Shown one piece after another: positions 17,832 to 26,032 of a DNA stretch of 64,000 bases. The stretch comes from an uncultured Oscillospiraceae bacterium (GTDB lineage Bacteria > Bacillota > Clostridia > Oscillospirales > Oscillospiraceae): NCBI GenBank assembly GCA_934667095.1, contig CAKULE010000012.1, forward strand, positions 15,454 through 79,453, written 5' to 3'. Position numbers and translations under genes: made by a program. The first letter of the stretch is position 1, and every line of letters begins with the position of its first letter. Under the pieces are notes generated by a model. It was given only the letters and a program-made list of their open reading frames with translations. It was not told where the DNA came from and searched no databases.

Positions 17832-19901
17832 TTACTTAAGTATGCCCCGCAGGCGGCGCATCAGTCCGGCCTGTTCCAGGTCCACCTTCTCGTGGCCCCG
17901 GCAGAGCTCCACCGTGGCGTTTCCGCCGTCCAGCGTGACGCGGATGAGGCCGGTGTCATCCAGCACCTGCAGGCACACCAACGCCCGCCCATAGGAGCAG
18001 ACGGAGGACTGGCCCCGGGTGATCTGCCGCAGCAGGTGCTCTGTGGAGCTCACCGCCGGGCCGGCGGCGCAGTACCCTTCCAGAAAGCGCCACAGCTGGG
18101 CGAAGTCCCGCCGCTGGGGCAGCATGAGCCCCGCCTCCCAGCGGGAGAGAAGCTCGCCCTCCTCCAGACGATGGAACAGCTCCCGCTCCAGTCGGTAGCG
18201 GGAGGGCGCCGGGCGCACGTCGCAGATCTGCAGCTGGACGCTCCGGTTCCCCCGGAACTCGTTGATCTGGGGGGTGAAGATCAGGTCCAGCCGGTCTCCG
18301 GAGGAGACGCCGCAGGCGGCGGAGCAGGCAGCGAAAAAGATGGCGTCCAGCGCCACGCCGTCCCGGCGCAGCTTCAGCTTCATGTGGCGGCCGCCGCCCA
18401 CATCCCCGCAGGCGATCACCGCGGCGGACCGCATCAGGAATACCGGCCGGGGGTTGCCTGCGCCGAAGGGCTCCAGCATGGACAGGTCCTCTACCTGCCG
18501 GGTGGAGAGCACCCGGCAGTTCTCGATCTCGGCGTCCACCGCGATGGAGGAGACCATGGCGTGCTCCCGGGCGTAATCCGCCACCAGCGCGCACATAGCC
18601 TGACGGAAGGCGGGGATGTTCTCCTCCTGAATGGTGAAGCCGGCCGCCAGCTCATGGCCGCCGTAGCCCTCCAGCAGATCGGCGCACTGCTCCAGCGCGC
18701 CGAACAGGTTGAACCCGCCGAAGGACCGGCAGGAGCCCTTGCCCTTCCCCTTGTCCAGACAGATCATGAAGGCGGGCCGGGCATACCGCTCCGCCAGCCG
18801 GGAGGCCACGATGCCCACCACGCCCTGATGCCAGCCCTCACCGGCCAGCACGATGGCGGGGCCCGCCAGAGACGGGTCCCGGGTCAGCAGGGCGTCGCAC
18901 GCCTCGAAGATCTCCAGCTCGATGGCCTGCCGCTGGCGGTTGAGGTCGCAGAGGGCGTGGGCCAGCGCCTCCCCCTCCGCCCGGTCCCGGGTGAGCAGAA
19001 GGCGCAGGGCCACCATGGCCTGCTCCATGCGCCCGGCGGCGTTGATCCGGGGGGCGAGGCCGTAGCCGATGGTCACTGCGGAGGGCACGCCTCCGCCGCA
19101 GCCCACCTCCCGCAGGAGGGCAGCCAGCCCGGGCCGCTCCGTGTGGGCCAGCGCCTTCAGACCCATGCGTACCAGCGCCCGGTTCTCGTCGGCCAGCTGC
19201 ATCACATCGGCCACCGTGCCGATGGCCGCCAGCTCGCAGTACCGGGCCAGCACCGCCGCGCGCTGCGGGGGCTCCGTCAGCGCCAGCGCGGTCTTCAGGG
19301 CCACGCCCACCCCCGCCAGCTCCGGAAAGGGATAGCCGCAGTCCGGCCGGCGGGGGTCCACCACCGCCGCCGCGGCGGGCATGACGTCCTTGCACTGGTG
19401 GTGGTCGGTGACCACCACGTCCATACCCAGCGTCCGGGCATACTCCACCTCCGCCGCGGCGGTGATGCCGCAGTCCACGGTGACGATCAGGCCCACGCCC
19501 TGTTCCTTCAGCCGGTCCAGGGCGCTGCGGTTCAGGCCGTAGCCCTCCTCCGTCCGGTCCGGGATATAGCTGACCACTGTGCCCCCCCGCTCCCGCAGAA
19601 ATTCCGTGAGCAGGCAGGTGGAGGTAATGCCGTCCACATCATAGTCTCCGTAGACGGCGATGACCTCGCCCCGGTCCAGACCCAACTGGATGCGCGCCGC
19701 CGCCCGGTCCATGTCCTTGAGCAGGAAGGGGTCGTGGAGGCAGCCGGGATCGTCGCGGAGAAACCGGGCCGCCGTCTCCGGCGTGTCCAGTCCGCGGGCA
19801 CAGAGGACAGCGGCGCAGAGGGACGGCATGCCCGCCCGCTCCATCTCCCGCACGCGGCCGGGGTCCGGCAGCGCGCGGAGATTCCACTGTTCATACTTCA
19901 T
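17832..19901 (-). CDS. recJ: Single-strand-specific 5'-3' exonuclease RecJ
   Basis: A 689-residue DHH-family nuclease used in recombination and mismatch repair. Motifs: YGDYDVDGITS (motif I), TVDCGI, VTDHHQCKD (the DHH motif), and the DHHA1 motif GGHELAAGFT, followed by an OB fold around 460-570. It is about 110 residues longer than E. coli RecJ, as in many Firmicutes, where a C-terminal region of unknown role is present. The start at 19901 has only a weak GAGG 13 nt upstream, but no better in-frame start exists. It has its own consensus promoter at 19966-19938. Confidence 0.94.
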   Translation of the reverse strand: MKYEQWNLRALPDPGRVREMERAGMPSLCAAVLCARGLDTPETAARFLRDDPGCLHDPFLLKDMDRAAARIQLGLDRGEVIAVYGDYDVDGITSTCLLTEFLRERGGTVVSYIPDRTEEGYGLNRSALDRLKEQGVGLIVTVDCGITAAAEVEYARTLGMDVVVTDHHQCKDVMPAAAAVVDPRRPDCGYPFPELAGVGVALKTALALTEPPQRAAVLARYCELAAIGTVADVMQLADENRALVRMGLKALAHTERPGLAALLREVGCGGGVPSAVTIGYGLAPRINAAGRMEQAMVALRLLLTRDRAEGEALAHALCDLNRQRQAIELEIFEACDALLTRDPSLAGPAIVLAGEGWHQGVVGIVASRLAERYARPAFMICLDKGKGKGSCRSFGGFNLFGALEQCADLLEGYGGHELAAGFTIQEENIPAFRQAMCALVADYAREHAMVSSIAVDAEIENCRVLSTRQVEDLSMLEPFGAGNPRPVFLMRSAAVIACGDVGGGRHMKLKLRRDGVALDAIFFAACSAACGVSSGDRLDLIFTPQINEFRGNRSVQLQICDVRPAPSRYRLERELFHRLEEGELLSRWEAGLMLPQRRDFAQLWRFLEGYCAAGPAVSSTEHLLRQITRGQSSVCSYGRALVCLQVLDDTGLIRVTLDGGNATVELCRGHEKVDLEQAGLMRRLRGILK

Positions 19902-19937
19902 ACTGCTGTCATATCCTCAAAATAAAAATTATCTTTT

Positions 19938-19966
19938 ATTATATCAAATCCCGCCGCAAGTTGCAA
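19938..19966 (-). promoter_or_regulatory. Promoter of recJ-rel (possibly also the downstream cassette)
   Basis: Minus strand: TTGCAA (19966-19961), 17 bp, TATAAT (19943-19938), with a leader of about 30 nt. Confidence 0.75.
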
Positions 19967-20010
19967 CTGCGCGGGCCCGCCCGGCACTCAGAAATTTCCC
20001 GTTCTTTCTT

Positions 20011-20024
20011 CGAACAAACGTTTG
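20011..20024. promoter_or_regulatory. SOS box (LexA operator) of lexA
   Basis: CGAACAAACGTTTG fits the Gram-positive consensus CGAACRNRYGTTYG at every position. It overlaps the lexA -35 box, so LexA binding would block its own promoter. Confidence 0.95.
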
Positions 20025-20050
20025 ACAAATCGGCGGAGCTGTGCTACACT
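20022..20050 (+). promoter_or_regulatory. lexA promoter
   Basis: TTGACA (20022-20027), 17-bp spacer, TACACT (20045-20050) with a TGC extended -10. The ATG follows at 20082. Confidence 0.88.
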
Positions 20051-20081
20051 GAAGACACCAGACCGGGAAGGAGACTGCGTT

Positions 20082-20681
20082 ATGAGCAAACTGACGCCCA
20101 AGCAGCAGCAGATCTACGATTATATCCTGTCCTTTACCGACGAACACGGCTATCCCCCCTCCGTGCGGGAGATCGCCGAGGCCGTCGACCTCAAGTCCCC
20201 CTCCACGGTCCACTTCCACCTGAAGGGCCTGCGGGAGGCGGGGCTCATCAGTCAGGCGGAGGGCAAGACCCGGGCCATCTCCATCACCGACGGCGCCCAC
20301 AACCGGAAGGATCAAGTGCCTCTGCTGGGCTCCGTGGCCGCCGGCACGCCCATTCTGGCGGAGGAGTGCATCGAGGAGTACCTGACCTTTGACACCAACG
20401 GTCTCAACGGCGAGCATTTCGCCCTGCGGGTCCGGGGCGAGTCCATGCTGGAGGCGGGCATCCTCCCGGGGGACATCGTCGTCGTCCATCAGCAGGAGGC
20501 CGTCCGCAATGGGGACATCGTGGTGGCCCTCTTCGAGGATGAGGCCACCGTCAAAACCTACCGCCGAGAAAACGGCCACGTATGGCTCTACCCGGAAAAC
20601 TCCAGCCCCGAGTACCAGCCCATCGACGGCGAGGGCTGTTCTATCCTCGGCAAGGTGGTGGCGGTCATCCGCCGGTATTAA
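20082..20681 (+). CDS. lexA: SOS repressor LexA
   Basis: 199 residues. An N-terminal winged helix (KLTPKQQQIYDYI, GYPPSVREIAEAVDLKSPSTVHFHL) precedes a C-terminal S24 self-cleavage domain. The scissile Ala87-Gly88 bond (VAAGTP), nucleophile Ser121 (GESM) and general-base Lys158 (ATVKTY) are all present, so RecA-stimulated autocleavage should work. I chose the start at 20082, with AAGGAG 8 nt upstream; a longer in-frame version would read through the promoter. It is self-regulated through the SOS box at 20011-20024. No other LexA target in the window carries an obvious box. Confidence 0.97.
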   Translation: MSKLTPKQQQIYDYILSFTDEHGYPPSVREIAEAVDLKSPSTVHFHLKGLREAGLISQAEGKTRAISITDGAHNRKDQVPLLGSVAAGTPILAEECIEEYLTFDTNGLNGEHFALRVRGESMLEAGILPGDIVVVHQQEAVRNGDIVVALFEDEATVKTYRRENGHVWLYPENSSPEYQPIDGEGCSILGKVVAVIRRY

Positions 20682-20699
20682 ACCGCAAATACAGACGAT

Positions 20700-20733
20700 A
20701 GAGGTCCGCGGAATTCCGCGGACCTCTTTTTTT
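20700..20733 (+). terminator. lexA terminator
   Basis: A perfect 26-bp palindrome (20701-20726, arm GAGGTCCGCGG, loop AATT) followed by seven T. Confidence 0.92.
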
Positions 20734-20753
20734 AAAAATTATTCTTCCCCCTC

Positions 20754-20782
20754 TTGACAAATCCGCAAAGTCATATTATCAT
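20754..20782 (+). promoter_or_regulatory. Promoter of the metal-efflux operon
   Basis: TTGACA (20754-20759), 17 bp, TATCAT (20777-20782), with the operator at 20780-20801 overlapping its -10. Confidence 0.75.
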
Positions 20783-20801
20783 ATGCACAGTTGTTCATAT
20801 G
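20780..20801. promoter_or_regulatory. Imperfect palindromic operator, probable ArsR/CadC-type site
   Basis: A 22-bp inverted repeat: CATATG at each end, with inner ACA/TGT matching and 4 central mismatched positions. It covers the -10 end and start region of the promoter, as ArsR-family repressors do. Confidence 0.65.
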
Positions 20802-20823
20802 TTTGTTTTAGGAGGCGATCCCA

Positions 20824-21189
20824 ATGCCCGATACCACCCCCGAGATCGAATGCTGCACCGACCACACCGTCCACCAGTCGGCCCTGAATCAGGTGGAGCA
20901 CGACCTGCCCGGCGACGAGGCGCTGTACGATCTGGCGGAGCTGTTCAAGGTGTTCGGCGACTCCACCCGCATCAAGATCCTCTACGCCCTGTTCGAGGCG
21001 GAGTTGTGCGTGTGCGACATCGCGGAGCTGCTGGGCGTGAGCCAGTCCGCCGTGTCCCATCAGCTGCGGGTGCTGAAAAATACCCGCCTGGTGAAGCCCC
21101 GGCGGGAGGGCAAGGCCGTGTTTTATTCCCTGGCCGATGATCACGTCCGCAAGATCATCGCCCAGGGCATGGAGCATATCATTGAGTAA
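20824..21189 (+). CDS. ArsR/SmtB-family metal-responsive repressor (CadC-like)
   Basis: 121 residues, a winged-helix repressor. Two possible metal sites are visible: cysteines at 10/11 plus the ELCVC motif (Cys62, Cys64) in the recognition region, as in CadC alpha-3N sites for Cd/Pb; and an alpha-5 zinc site near the C-terminus (Asp105-x-His107 with His118-x2-Glu121), as in SmtB/CzrA. It precedes a metallochaperone-like HMA protein and a P1B ATPase in one operon, so it probably derepresses efflux when Zn, Cd or Pb is high. Its start has AGGAGG 8-9 nt upstream. Confidence 0.92.
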   Translation: MPDTTPEIECCTDHTVHQSALNQVEHDLPGDEALYDLAELFKVFGDSTRIKILYALFEAELCVCDIAELLGVSQSAVSHQLRVLKNTRLVKPRREGKAVFYSLADDHVRKIIAQGMEHIIE

Positions 21190-21212
21190 TCATTTATAAG
21201 GAGGAACTTCCC

Positions 21213-21434
21213 ATGAAAAAGACTTTTGATCTGACCGACCTGGACTGCGCCAACTGCGCCCAGAAGATGCAGGACGCCATCTGCAAGCTGAACGGCGTCC
21301 ATGACGCCACCGTCAGCTTCCTCACCCAGAAGCTCACCGTGGACGCCGACGACGACCGGTTCGACGAGATCATGAAGCAGGTGGTCAAGACCTGCAAGCG
21401 CGTGGAGCCCGACTGCGAAATCCACCTGAAGTAA
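21213..21434 (+). CDS. Stand-alone heavy-metal-associated (HMA) domain protein
   Basis: 73 residues, a single ferredoxin-like HMA fold (beta-alpha-beta-beta-alpha-beta) with the metal-binding DCANC motif (Cys12, Cys15). Acidic residues surround it (DADDDRFDE). The ATPase next to it lacks an N-terminal HMA domain, so this small protein looks like the missing domain encoded as a separate chaperone. AAGGAGG lies 8 nt upstream. Confidence 0.9.
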   Translation: MKKTFDLTDLDCANCAQKMQDAICKLNGVHDATVSFLTQKLTVDADDDRFDEIMKQVVKTCKRVEPDCEIHLK

Positions 21435-21475
21435 AACACGCCGCGGCCCGCGGCCTGACCTGAGAGGTGTCCGAA

Positions 21476-23317
21476 ATGTCCAAAAAGCAGAAAAAGATGC
21501 TGATCCGCATCATCGTTGCCGCCGTGCTGCTGGTGGCGCTCCATTTCATCCCCCTGACCGGTCTGTGGCAGCTGGCGGCCTATCTGGCGCCCTATCTGGT
21601 GGCGGGCTGGGACGTGCTGTGGAAGGCCATCCGCAACATCGCCCACGGGCAGGTGTTTGACGAGAACTTCCTCATGGCACTGGCCACCGTGGGCGCCCTG
21701 ATCCTCGGCGAGTACAGCGAGGCCGTGGGCGTCATGGTGTTCTATCAGGTAGGCGAACTGTTCCAGGGCTACGCCGTAGGCAAGTCCCGCCGGTCCATCG
21801 CCCAGCTGATGGACATCCGGCCCGACTCCGCCCGGGTGGAGCGGGAGGGTGAGCTCACCGTGGTAGAGCCCGACGAGGTGGCCGTGGGCGAGATCATCGA
21901 GGTCCGCCCCGGCGAGAAGATCCCCTTGGACGGCGTGGTGCTGGAGGGCTCCTCCGCCCTGGATACCGCCGCCCTCACCGGCGAGTCCGTCCCCCGGGAT
22001 GCCAAGGCCGGGGATGAGGTCCTCTCCGGCTGCGTCAGCCTCACCGGCGTGCTGCGCCTGCGGGTCACCAAACCCTTCAGCCAGTCCACCGTAGCCAAAA
22101 TTCTGGATCTGGTGGAGAACGCCTCCAGCAAGAAGGCCAAGGCAGAGAACTTCATCACCCGCTTCGCCCGGTACTACACCCCCGCGGTGGTCATCGGCGC
22201 CGTGGCGCTGGCCATCATTCCCTCCCTCATCACCGGGCAGTGGTCCGTATGGGTGGGTCGGGCCCTGATGTTTCTGGTCATTTCCTGCCCCTGTGCGCTG
22301 GTCATTTCCGTGCCCCTGTCCTTCTTCGGCGGCATCGGCGGGGCCTCCGCCAAGGGCGTGCTGGTAAAGGGCGGCAACTATCTGGAACTGCTGGCCAGCA
22401 CGGAGACCGTTGTCTTCGACAAGACAGGTACTCTCACCCGGGGTGTGTTCGAGCTGGACCGCCTCCTCCCCGCCGAGGGCGTGGACAAGGACGACCTGCT
22501 GGAGACCGCCGCGCTGGCGGAGTCCTTCTCCAACCACCCCATCGCCCAGTCTCTTCGCCGGGCCTATGGCAAGGACGTTGACGAGGACCGGGTCACCGAC
22601 GTGCAGGAGATCGCCGGCCACGGCATTACCGCGCTGGTGGACGGCATCCACGTGGCAGCGGGCAACCGCCGGCTCATGATCCGGGAGGGCGTGGACGCCC
22701 CGGAGGTCACCGACGTGGGCACCCTTATCTACGTGGCCCGGGACGGCAAGTATCTGGGCTGTGCCGTCATCGCCGACCAGATCAAGGAGACCGCGCCCGC
22801 CGCCATTCAGGATCTGAAGCGCCGGGGCATCCGCACCGTGATGCTCACCGGCGATGCCAAGGCCGTGGGCAAGGCCGTGGGCACCAAGCTGGGGCTGGAT
22901 CAGGTCCGCGCCCAGCTGCTGCCCGAGGATAAGGTCACCGAGCTGGAGAAGCTGCTGGACCAGAAGAGCGAAAAGGGCGTGCTGGCCTATGTGGGCGACG
23001 GCGTGAACGATGCGCCGGTGCTCAGCCGGGCGGACGTGGGCATCGCCATGGGCGCACTGGGGTCCGACGCCGCCATCGAGGCCGCCGACGTGGTCCTCAT
23101 GGACGACGACCCTGCCAAGCTCTCCGTGGCCATGGACATCGCCCGCAAGTGCATGCGCATCGTCCGGGAGAACATCGTGTTTGCCCTGGGGGTGAAGGCC
23201 GCCTTCCTCATTCTGGGCGCGCTGGGCAAGACCACCATGTGGGCTGCCGTGTTCGCCGACGTGGGCGTGGCCGTCATTGCCATCCTCAACGCCATGCGGA
23301 TGCTGCGCAACAAGTGA
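21476..23317 (+). CDS. P1B-type heavy-metal-translocating ATPase (Zn/Cd/Pb class)
   Basis: 613 residues, a membrane pump exporting divalent metal. Order: two N-terminal membrane helices (about 9-45); a second pair (about 65-100); actuator domain with the TGES loop (ALTGESVP, 167-173); helix 6 with the CPC motif (271-273); phosphorylation site DKTGTLT (Asp315); an SNHPIAQ segment (HP motif); GDGVNDAP; and a final helix pair. There is no N-terminal HMA domain, which is supplied in trans by the 73-residue neighbour. The ATG at 21476 was chosen over an upstream in-frame GTG because GAGGTG ends 6 nt before it. Metal choice (Zn/Cd/Pb rather than Cu) is inferred from the ArsR partner. Confidence 0.94.
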   Translation: MSKKQKKMLIRIIVAAVLLVALHFIPLTGLWQLAAYLAPYLVAGWDVLWKAIRNIAHGQVFDENFLMALATVGALILGEYSEAVGVMVFYQVGELFQGYAVGKSRRSIAQLMDIRPDSARVEREGELTVVEPDEVAVGEIIEVRPGEKIPLDGVVLEGSSALDTAALTGESVPRDAKAGDEVLSGCVSLTGVLRLRVTKPFSQSTVAKILDLVENASSKKAKAENFITRFARYYTPAVVIGAVALAIIPSLITGQWSVWVGRALMFLVISCPCALVISVPLSFFGGIGGASAKGVLVKGGNYLELLASTETVVFDKTGTLTRGVFELDRLLPAEGVDKDDLLETAALAESFSNHPIAQSLRRAYGKDVDEDRVTDVQEIAGHGITALVDGIHVAAGNRRLMIREGVDAPEVTDVGTLIYVARDGKYLGCAVIADQIKETAPAAIQDLKRRGIRTVMLTGDAKAVGKAVGTKLGLDQVRAQLLPEDKVTELEKLLDQKSEKGVLAYVGDGVNDAPVLSRADVGIAMGALGSDAAIEAADVVLMDDDPAKLSVAMDIARKCMRIVRENIVFALGVKAAFLILGALGKTTMWAAVFADVGVAVIAILNAMRMLRNK

Positions 23318-23326
23318 GTATATGAA

Positions 23327-23369
23327 ACAGGCCCCCGCGGCAGACGCCGTGGGGGCCTGTTTGTTTTTT
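23327..23369 (+). terminator. Terminator of the metal-efflux operon
   Basis: A 15-bp stem (23327-23341 with 23346-23360, arm ACAGGCCCCCGCGGC) followed by TTGTTTTTT. Confidence 0.9.
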
Positions 23370-24055
23370 CAGCGGTTCTCCCGGGGGTCCGGGTCCGCCC
23401 AGAGGGTGGCGAAATACTGGTAGTAGGGCATGAGGAAGGTGAAGTCCTCCAGCACCAGAGTCTTCAGCTCTGGGGTAAAGATGAGCTCCGTCAGGGGCTC
23501 GTCCCTGCCCACGGTGAGGGACTTTTTGTTGTACCACGCCGCCAGCTCCGGCCGGGAGGGGGTCTTGCCCCGGGCGTACTCCGGGCCCTCCAGTGCCAGC
23601 TCGGGGCGGCGGCGCAGGGCCCGGTCCAGTTGAAGCATGGGCTCCGGGTCCCGGTCCATCCGGGCACGGAATTTCTCCATGGTCACCGCCCTGGCGCACC
23701 AGAAGCCCATGCCGCTGCTCCAGCCGTCGGGCTTCAGCTCAAACCACAGCACCGGCCGGGCCCCAGCGTCGGTCTGGTCGTCTCCCTGAAAGAGGGACAG
23801 CCACAGATGGTCCTTATAGGGGCCCCGGCCGAAAAGCCGCCGGGCGTCCCGGTAAATGCGGGAGACCTTCAGCTCCAGCGGCTGCTCGGGGAAGCGGTCC
23901 GCCAGACCGGCCTGCAGCCCCGTGCCCAGCGCCCGCATGGGCTCCAGAAAGGAGCGCTGGTACTGCTCCTTGTGGTCCATGAACCAGCTCCGCTCGTTGT
24001 TGAAGCGGATGCCCCACATGAAGTCCACCGTCTCCTGAAAAAATCCCTCGAACAC
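23369..24055 (-). CDS. DUF2461-family protein
   Basis: 228 residues matching the DUF2461 layout: FMWGIRFNNERSWFMDHKEQY at the N-terminus, a central PYKDHLWLSL, and SGMGFWC. The biochemical role of the family is unknown. It begins at a GTG (24055) with GGAGGT 7 nt upstream; that ribosome binding site lies just before the vanW-like stop codon, so the two minus-strand genes are translationally linked. Confidence 0.85.
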   Translation of the reverse strand: MFEGFFQETVDFMWGIRFNNERSWFMDHKEQYQRSFLEPMRALGTGLQAGLADRFPEQPLELKVSRIYRDARRLFGRGPYKDHLWLSLFQGDDQTDAGARPVLWFELKPDGWSSGMGFWCARAVTMEKFRARMDRDPEPMLQLDRALRRRPELALEGPEYARGKTPSRPELAAWYNKKSLTVGRDEPLTELIFTPELKTLVLEDFTFLMPYYQYFATLWADPDPRENR

Positions 24056-24058
24056 GGG

Positions 24059-25813
24059 TCACACCTCCGGCTCGGCGGGGTCAGGGGCCGGGCTCTGGTC
24101 GGGCACGGGTTCCTGCGTGGGCTCCGGAGAGGGCTCCGGGCTGGGCACGGGCTCCGGAGAGGGAGTCGGCTCGGGCGTGGGTTCCGGAGCAGGCTCCGGG
24201 GTGGGCAGGGGCGTACCGTCCGGGTTGAGGCCCAGACTGGCGGCGTCCGCCGGGTTGAACAGGATCACCTTGTTGCGCTTGGCGTACTTGCTGTAATTCT
24301 CAAAGGTGCGGGAGATCAGGTTGCCGTCCTTGTCGTACACACAGCGGTAGACCTCCACCTCGTAGCCGGTGTAGGGGGTCACGTCCACCTTGGTGGTGCC
24401 GGCGGGGATGGTCTCATCAGGCTTATAGACGGTCTCCCATTTGGTGGTGGAGAGGGTGTGCCGCTCAGGCACCACATAGGAGCCGTCCTCGTCCGTGCCC
24501 CAGATCTGCATGTACAGCTTGTGGTTGCTGACATAGGAGACGATCTTGATGGGGTAGTTCCGGTCGTTGCGGAACTGGAAGTCCAGGGAGGGGTAGTACA
24601 CCGTGGCGTCCAGCCCCAGAGGCAGGTAGGCGATGGAAAAAGCGTGGCAGGCCCGGTTGACGATCTCCAGATTGGCGTACACCGCGCAGTAGTATAGGGC
24701 AGAGGAAGCCTGGCAGGCGCCGCCGCCCTCCATCTCCACGGTCTTGCCGCCCTTGTAGCCGGTGGACACCTGATAGCCGTTGGCCACAGAGGGGTCCCCG
24801 ATGGTGCCCAGATAGGAGAACACATCCCCGGGCATGAGAATGGTGTTGTTGCAGAACTCGGCGGTGCGGTTCACGTTGAAGTCACGGGTGGCCACGCCGT
24901 CCAGCGAGCTGACGCAGTTCACCAGCAGATCCTGATAGAGCAGGTCCTCGCAGCCGGAGAAATCCGGGGCGGTGATCACCAGCGGGATCTCCACCTGATC
25001 GCCGGGCTGGGCGTTGTCCAGCAGGGGCTTCGCCGCTGCGTTGTCCACAGAGAGACCGGTCTGGGGCGTGGTGACCGTGCCGTCCGCCTGCCGCTGGGGG
25101 TTCCGGGGGGCGCGGTAGATCAGGTCATTGACAGTGATGGGGTCGGCCTTCTCCACAGGGATGGCCACCAGCTCCACCTCCAGCTCCCTCTGGCCGGAGA
25201 CGAGGGCGGCCTCCACCTGCGTCAGCAGGGCATCGCCGTCCACCTTGCGGCCCTCGGTGCCGATGGTCACGGTGGCCACGGCGGCGGTCTCATCCACCAC
25301 GGCGGTGGTCTCGACCGGAGCCACGTAGCTGGCCTGCACCACCTGCTGGATCAGCCGCTGGACCTCCTGCCGGCCCGCGTCGGTGAGGGTGCTGGCAGAC
25401 AGGGACACCTGTGCCGGCTCCCCGGCGCCCAGCCACAGCAGGCCCAGCCGCAGGAAGCCCTGCCCGTCCTTATAGGCCAGGCCCTGCTCCACCGGGGCCT
25501 CGGGGTCGGCCTCCAGCAGGGAGCCGTCCACCTGCGCCGCGCCGCCGGGATAGCGGATGGTCAGCACCCGCTGCAGCAGGTGGCCATTCATATAGTCCTC
25601 TACCCGGGCGGCAGCCTGCTCGCGGGTGAGGCCGCCCAGCTCCAGCCGGTCGCCGCGCTCGGCATCCACAGCCACCGTGCCGGGGAGCAGGCGGCCGTTG
25701 CCGCGCACCCAGCTGCACAGGCCGCAGTACACCGCCGCCAGTACGACCACCAGCGCCGCCACCACGATGAGGGTGATGGTCAGGCCGGATAACTTTTTCT
25801 TCTTCTGTTCCAT
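24059..25813 (-). CDS. VanW-domain surface protein with a Pro/Glu-rich tail
   Basis: 584 residues. A single N-terminal membrane anchor (about 10-30) is followed by a long extracellular part resembling the YoaR-type peptidoglycan-binding region. The VanW domain follows (about 260-480), with FCNNTILMPGDVFSYLGTIG, GYKGGKTVEMEGGGACQASSALYY and FRNDRNYPIKI. The last 50 residues are a PEPTP/SPEP repeat, a typical wall-spanning linker. VanW itself was first seen in vancomycin-resistance clusters, with function unknown. The start at 25813 has GGAGG about 9 nt upstream. A WalR-like double site lies just upstream of its promoter. Confidence 0.9.
   Translation of the reverse strand: MEQKKKKLSGLTITLIVVAALVVVLAAVYCGLCSWVRGNGRLLPGTVAVDAERGDRLELGGLTREQAAARVEDYMNGHLLQRVLTIRYPGGAAQVDGSLLEADPEAPVEQGLAYKDGQGFLRLGLLWLGAGEPAQVSLSASTLTDAGRQEVQRLIQQVVQASYVAPVETTAVVDETAAVATVTIGTEGRKVDGDALLTQVEAALVSGQRELEVELVAIPVEKADPITVNDLIYRAPRNPQRQADGTVTTPQTGLSVDNAAAKPLLDNAQPGDQVEIPLVITAPDFSGCEDLLYQDLLVNCVSSLDGVATRDFNVNRTAEFCNNTILMPGDVFSYLGTIGDPSVANGYQVSTGYKGGKTVEMEGGGACQASSALYYCAVYANLEIVNRACHAFSIAYLPLGLDATVYYPSLDFQFRNDRNYPIKIVSYVSNHKLYMQIWGTDEDGSYVVPERHTLSTTKWETVYKPDETIPAGTTKVDVTPYTGYEVEVYRCVYDKDGNLISRTFENYSKYAKRNKVILFNPADAASLGLNPDGTPLPTPEPAPEPTPEPTPSPEPVPSPEPSPEPTQEPVPDQSPAPDPAEPEV
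24062..24209 (-). repeat. Degenerate tandem repeat coding for a Pro-Glu tail
   Basis: The 3' end of the VanW gene repeats a 12-18-base unit (GGCTCCGGAGAGGG-like on the plus strand) coding PEPTP/PSPEP. It is prone to length variation. Confidence 0.75.
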
Positions 25814-25858
25814 ATGCAGATCCTCCGTAGCGGTCATAGGGACCCAATTGTGCAGTAT

Positions 25859-25887
25859 ATTTTATCATGCCGGGCCCCGGCTGGCAA
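25859..25887 (-). promoter_or_regulatory. Promoter of vanW-like gene
   Basis: Minus strand: TTGCCA (25887-25882), 17 bp, TAAAAT (25864-25859), with a leader of about 40 nt. Confidence 0.65.
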
Positions 25888-25896
25888 GGCGAATCT

Positions 25897-25924
25897 GTTA
25901 CCAGCCGGTTACAGTTCGGTTACA
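25897..25924 (-). promoter_or_regulatory. WalR-like response-regulator box, three 11-bp repeats
   Basis: On the minus strand TGTAAC (25924-25919), 5 nt, TGTAAC (25913-25908), 5 nt, GGTAAC (25902-25897). The first two fit the published WalR consensus TGTWAH-N5-TGTWAH exactly. The array ends 9 nt upstream of the vanW-like -35. Confidence 0.65.
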
Positions 25925-25962
25925 GGCTGCCCGCCGGGGCGGTCAAAAATTACAAAAGGTTA

Positions 25963-25991
25963 TTTACACCCGGCCCCGGGGCGTATATAAT
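25963..25991 (+). promoter_or_regulatory. Promoter of the xpaC-like gene
   Basis: TTTACA (25963-25968), 17 bp, TATAAT (25986-25991), 41 bp before the ATG at 26033. Confidence 0.75.
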
Positions 25992-26032
25992 AGTTTTATT
26001 CGAGCCCTCATTTATAGAAAGGATTGATGCTC

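Noticed and set aside
13667..17839. A very long plus-strand open frame opposite the racemase, ATP-grasp and rel genes
   Set aside because: It is a shadow caused by high GC and few stop codons opposite strongly coding minus-strand genes. Its composition is Gly/Val/His/Leu-rich without family motifs, and the opposite strand has clear domains.
24062..24209. CRISPR or non-coding tandem repeat
   Set aside because: The repeat is in frame and codes for a Pro/Glu wall-spanning tail; there are no unique spacers.
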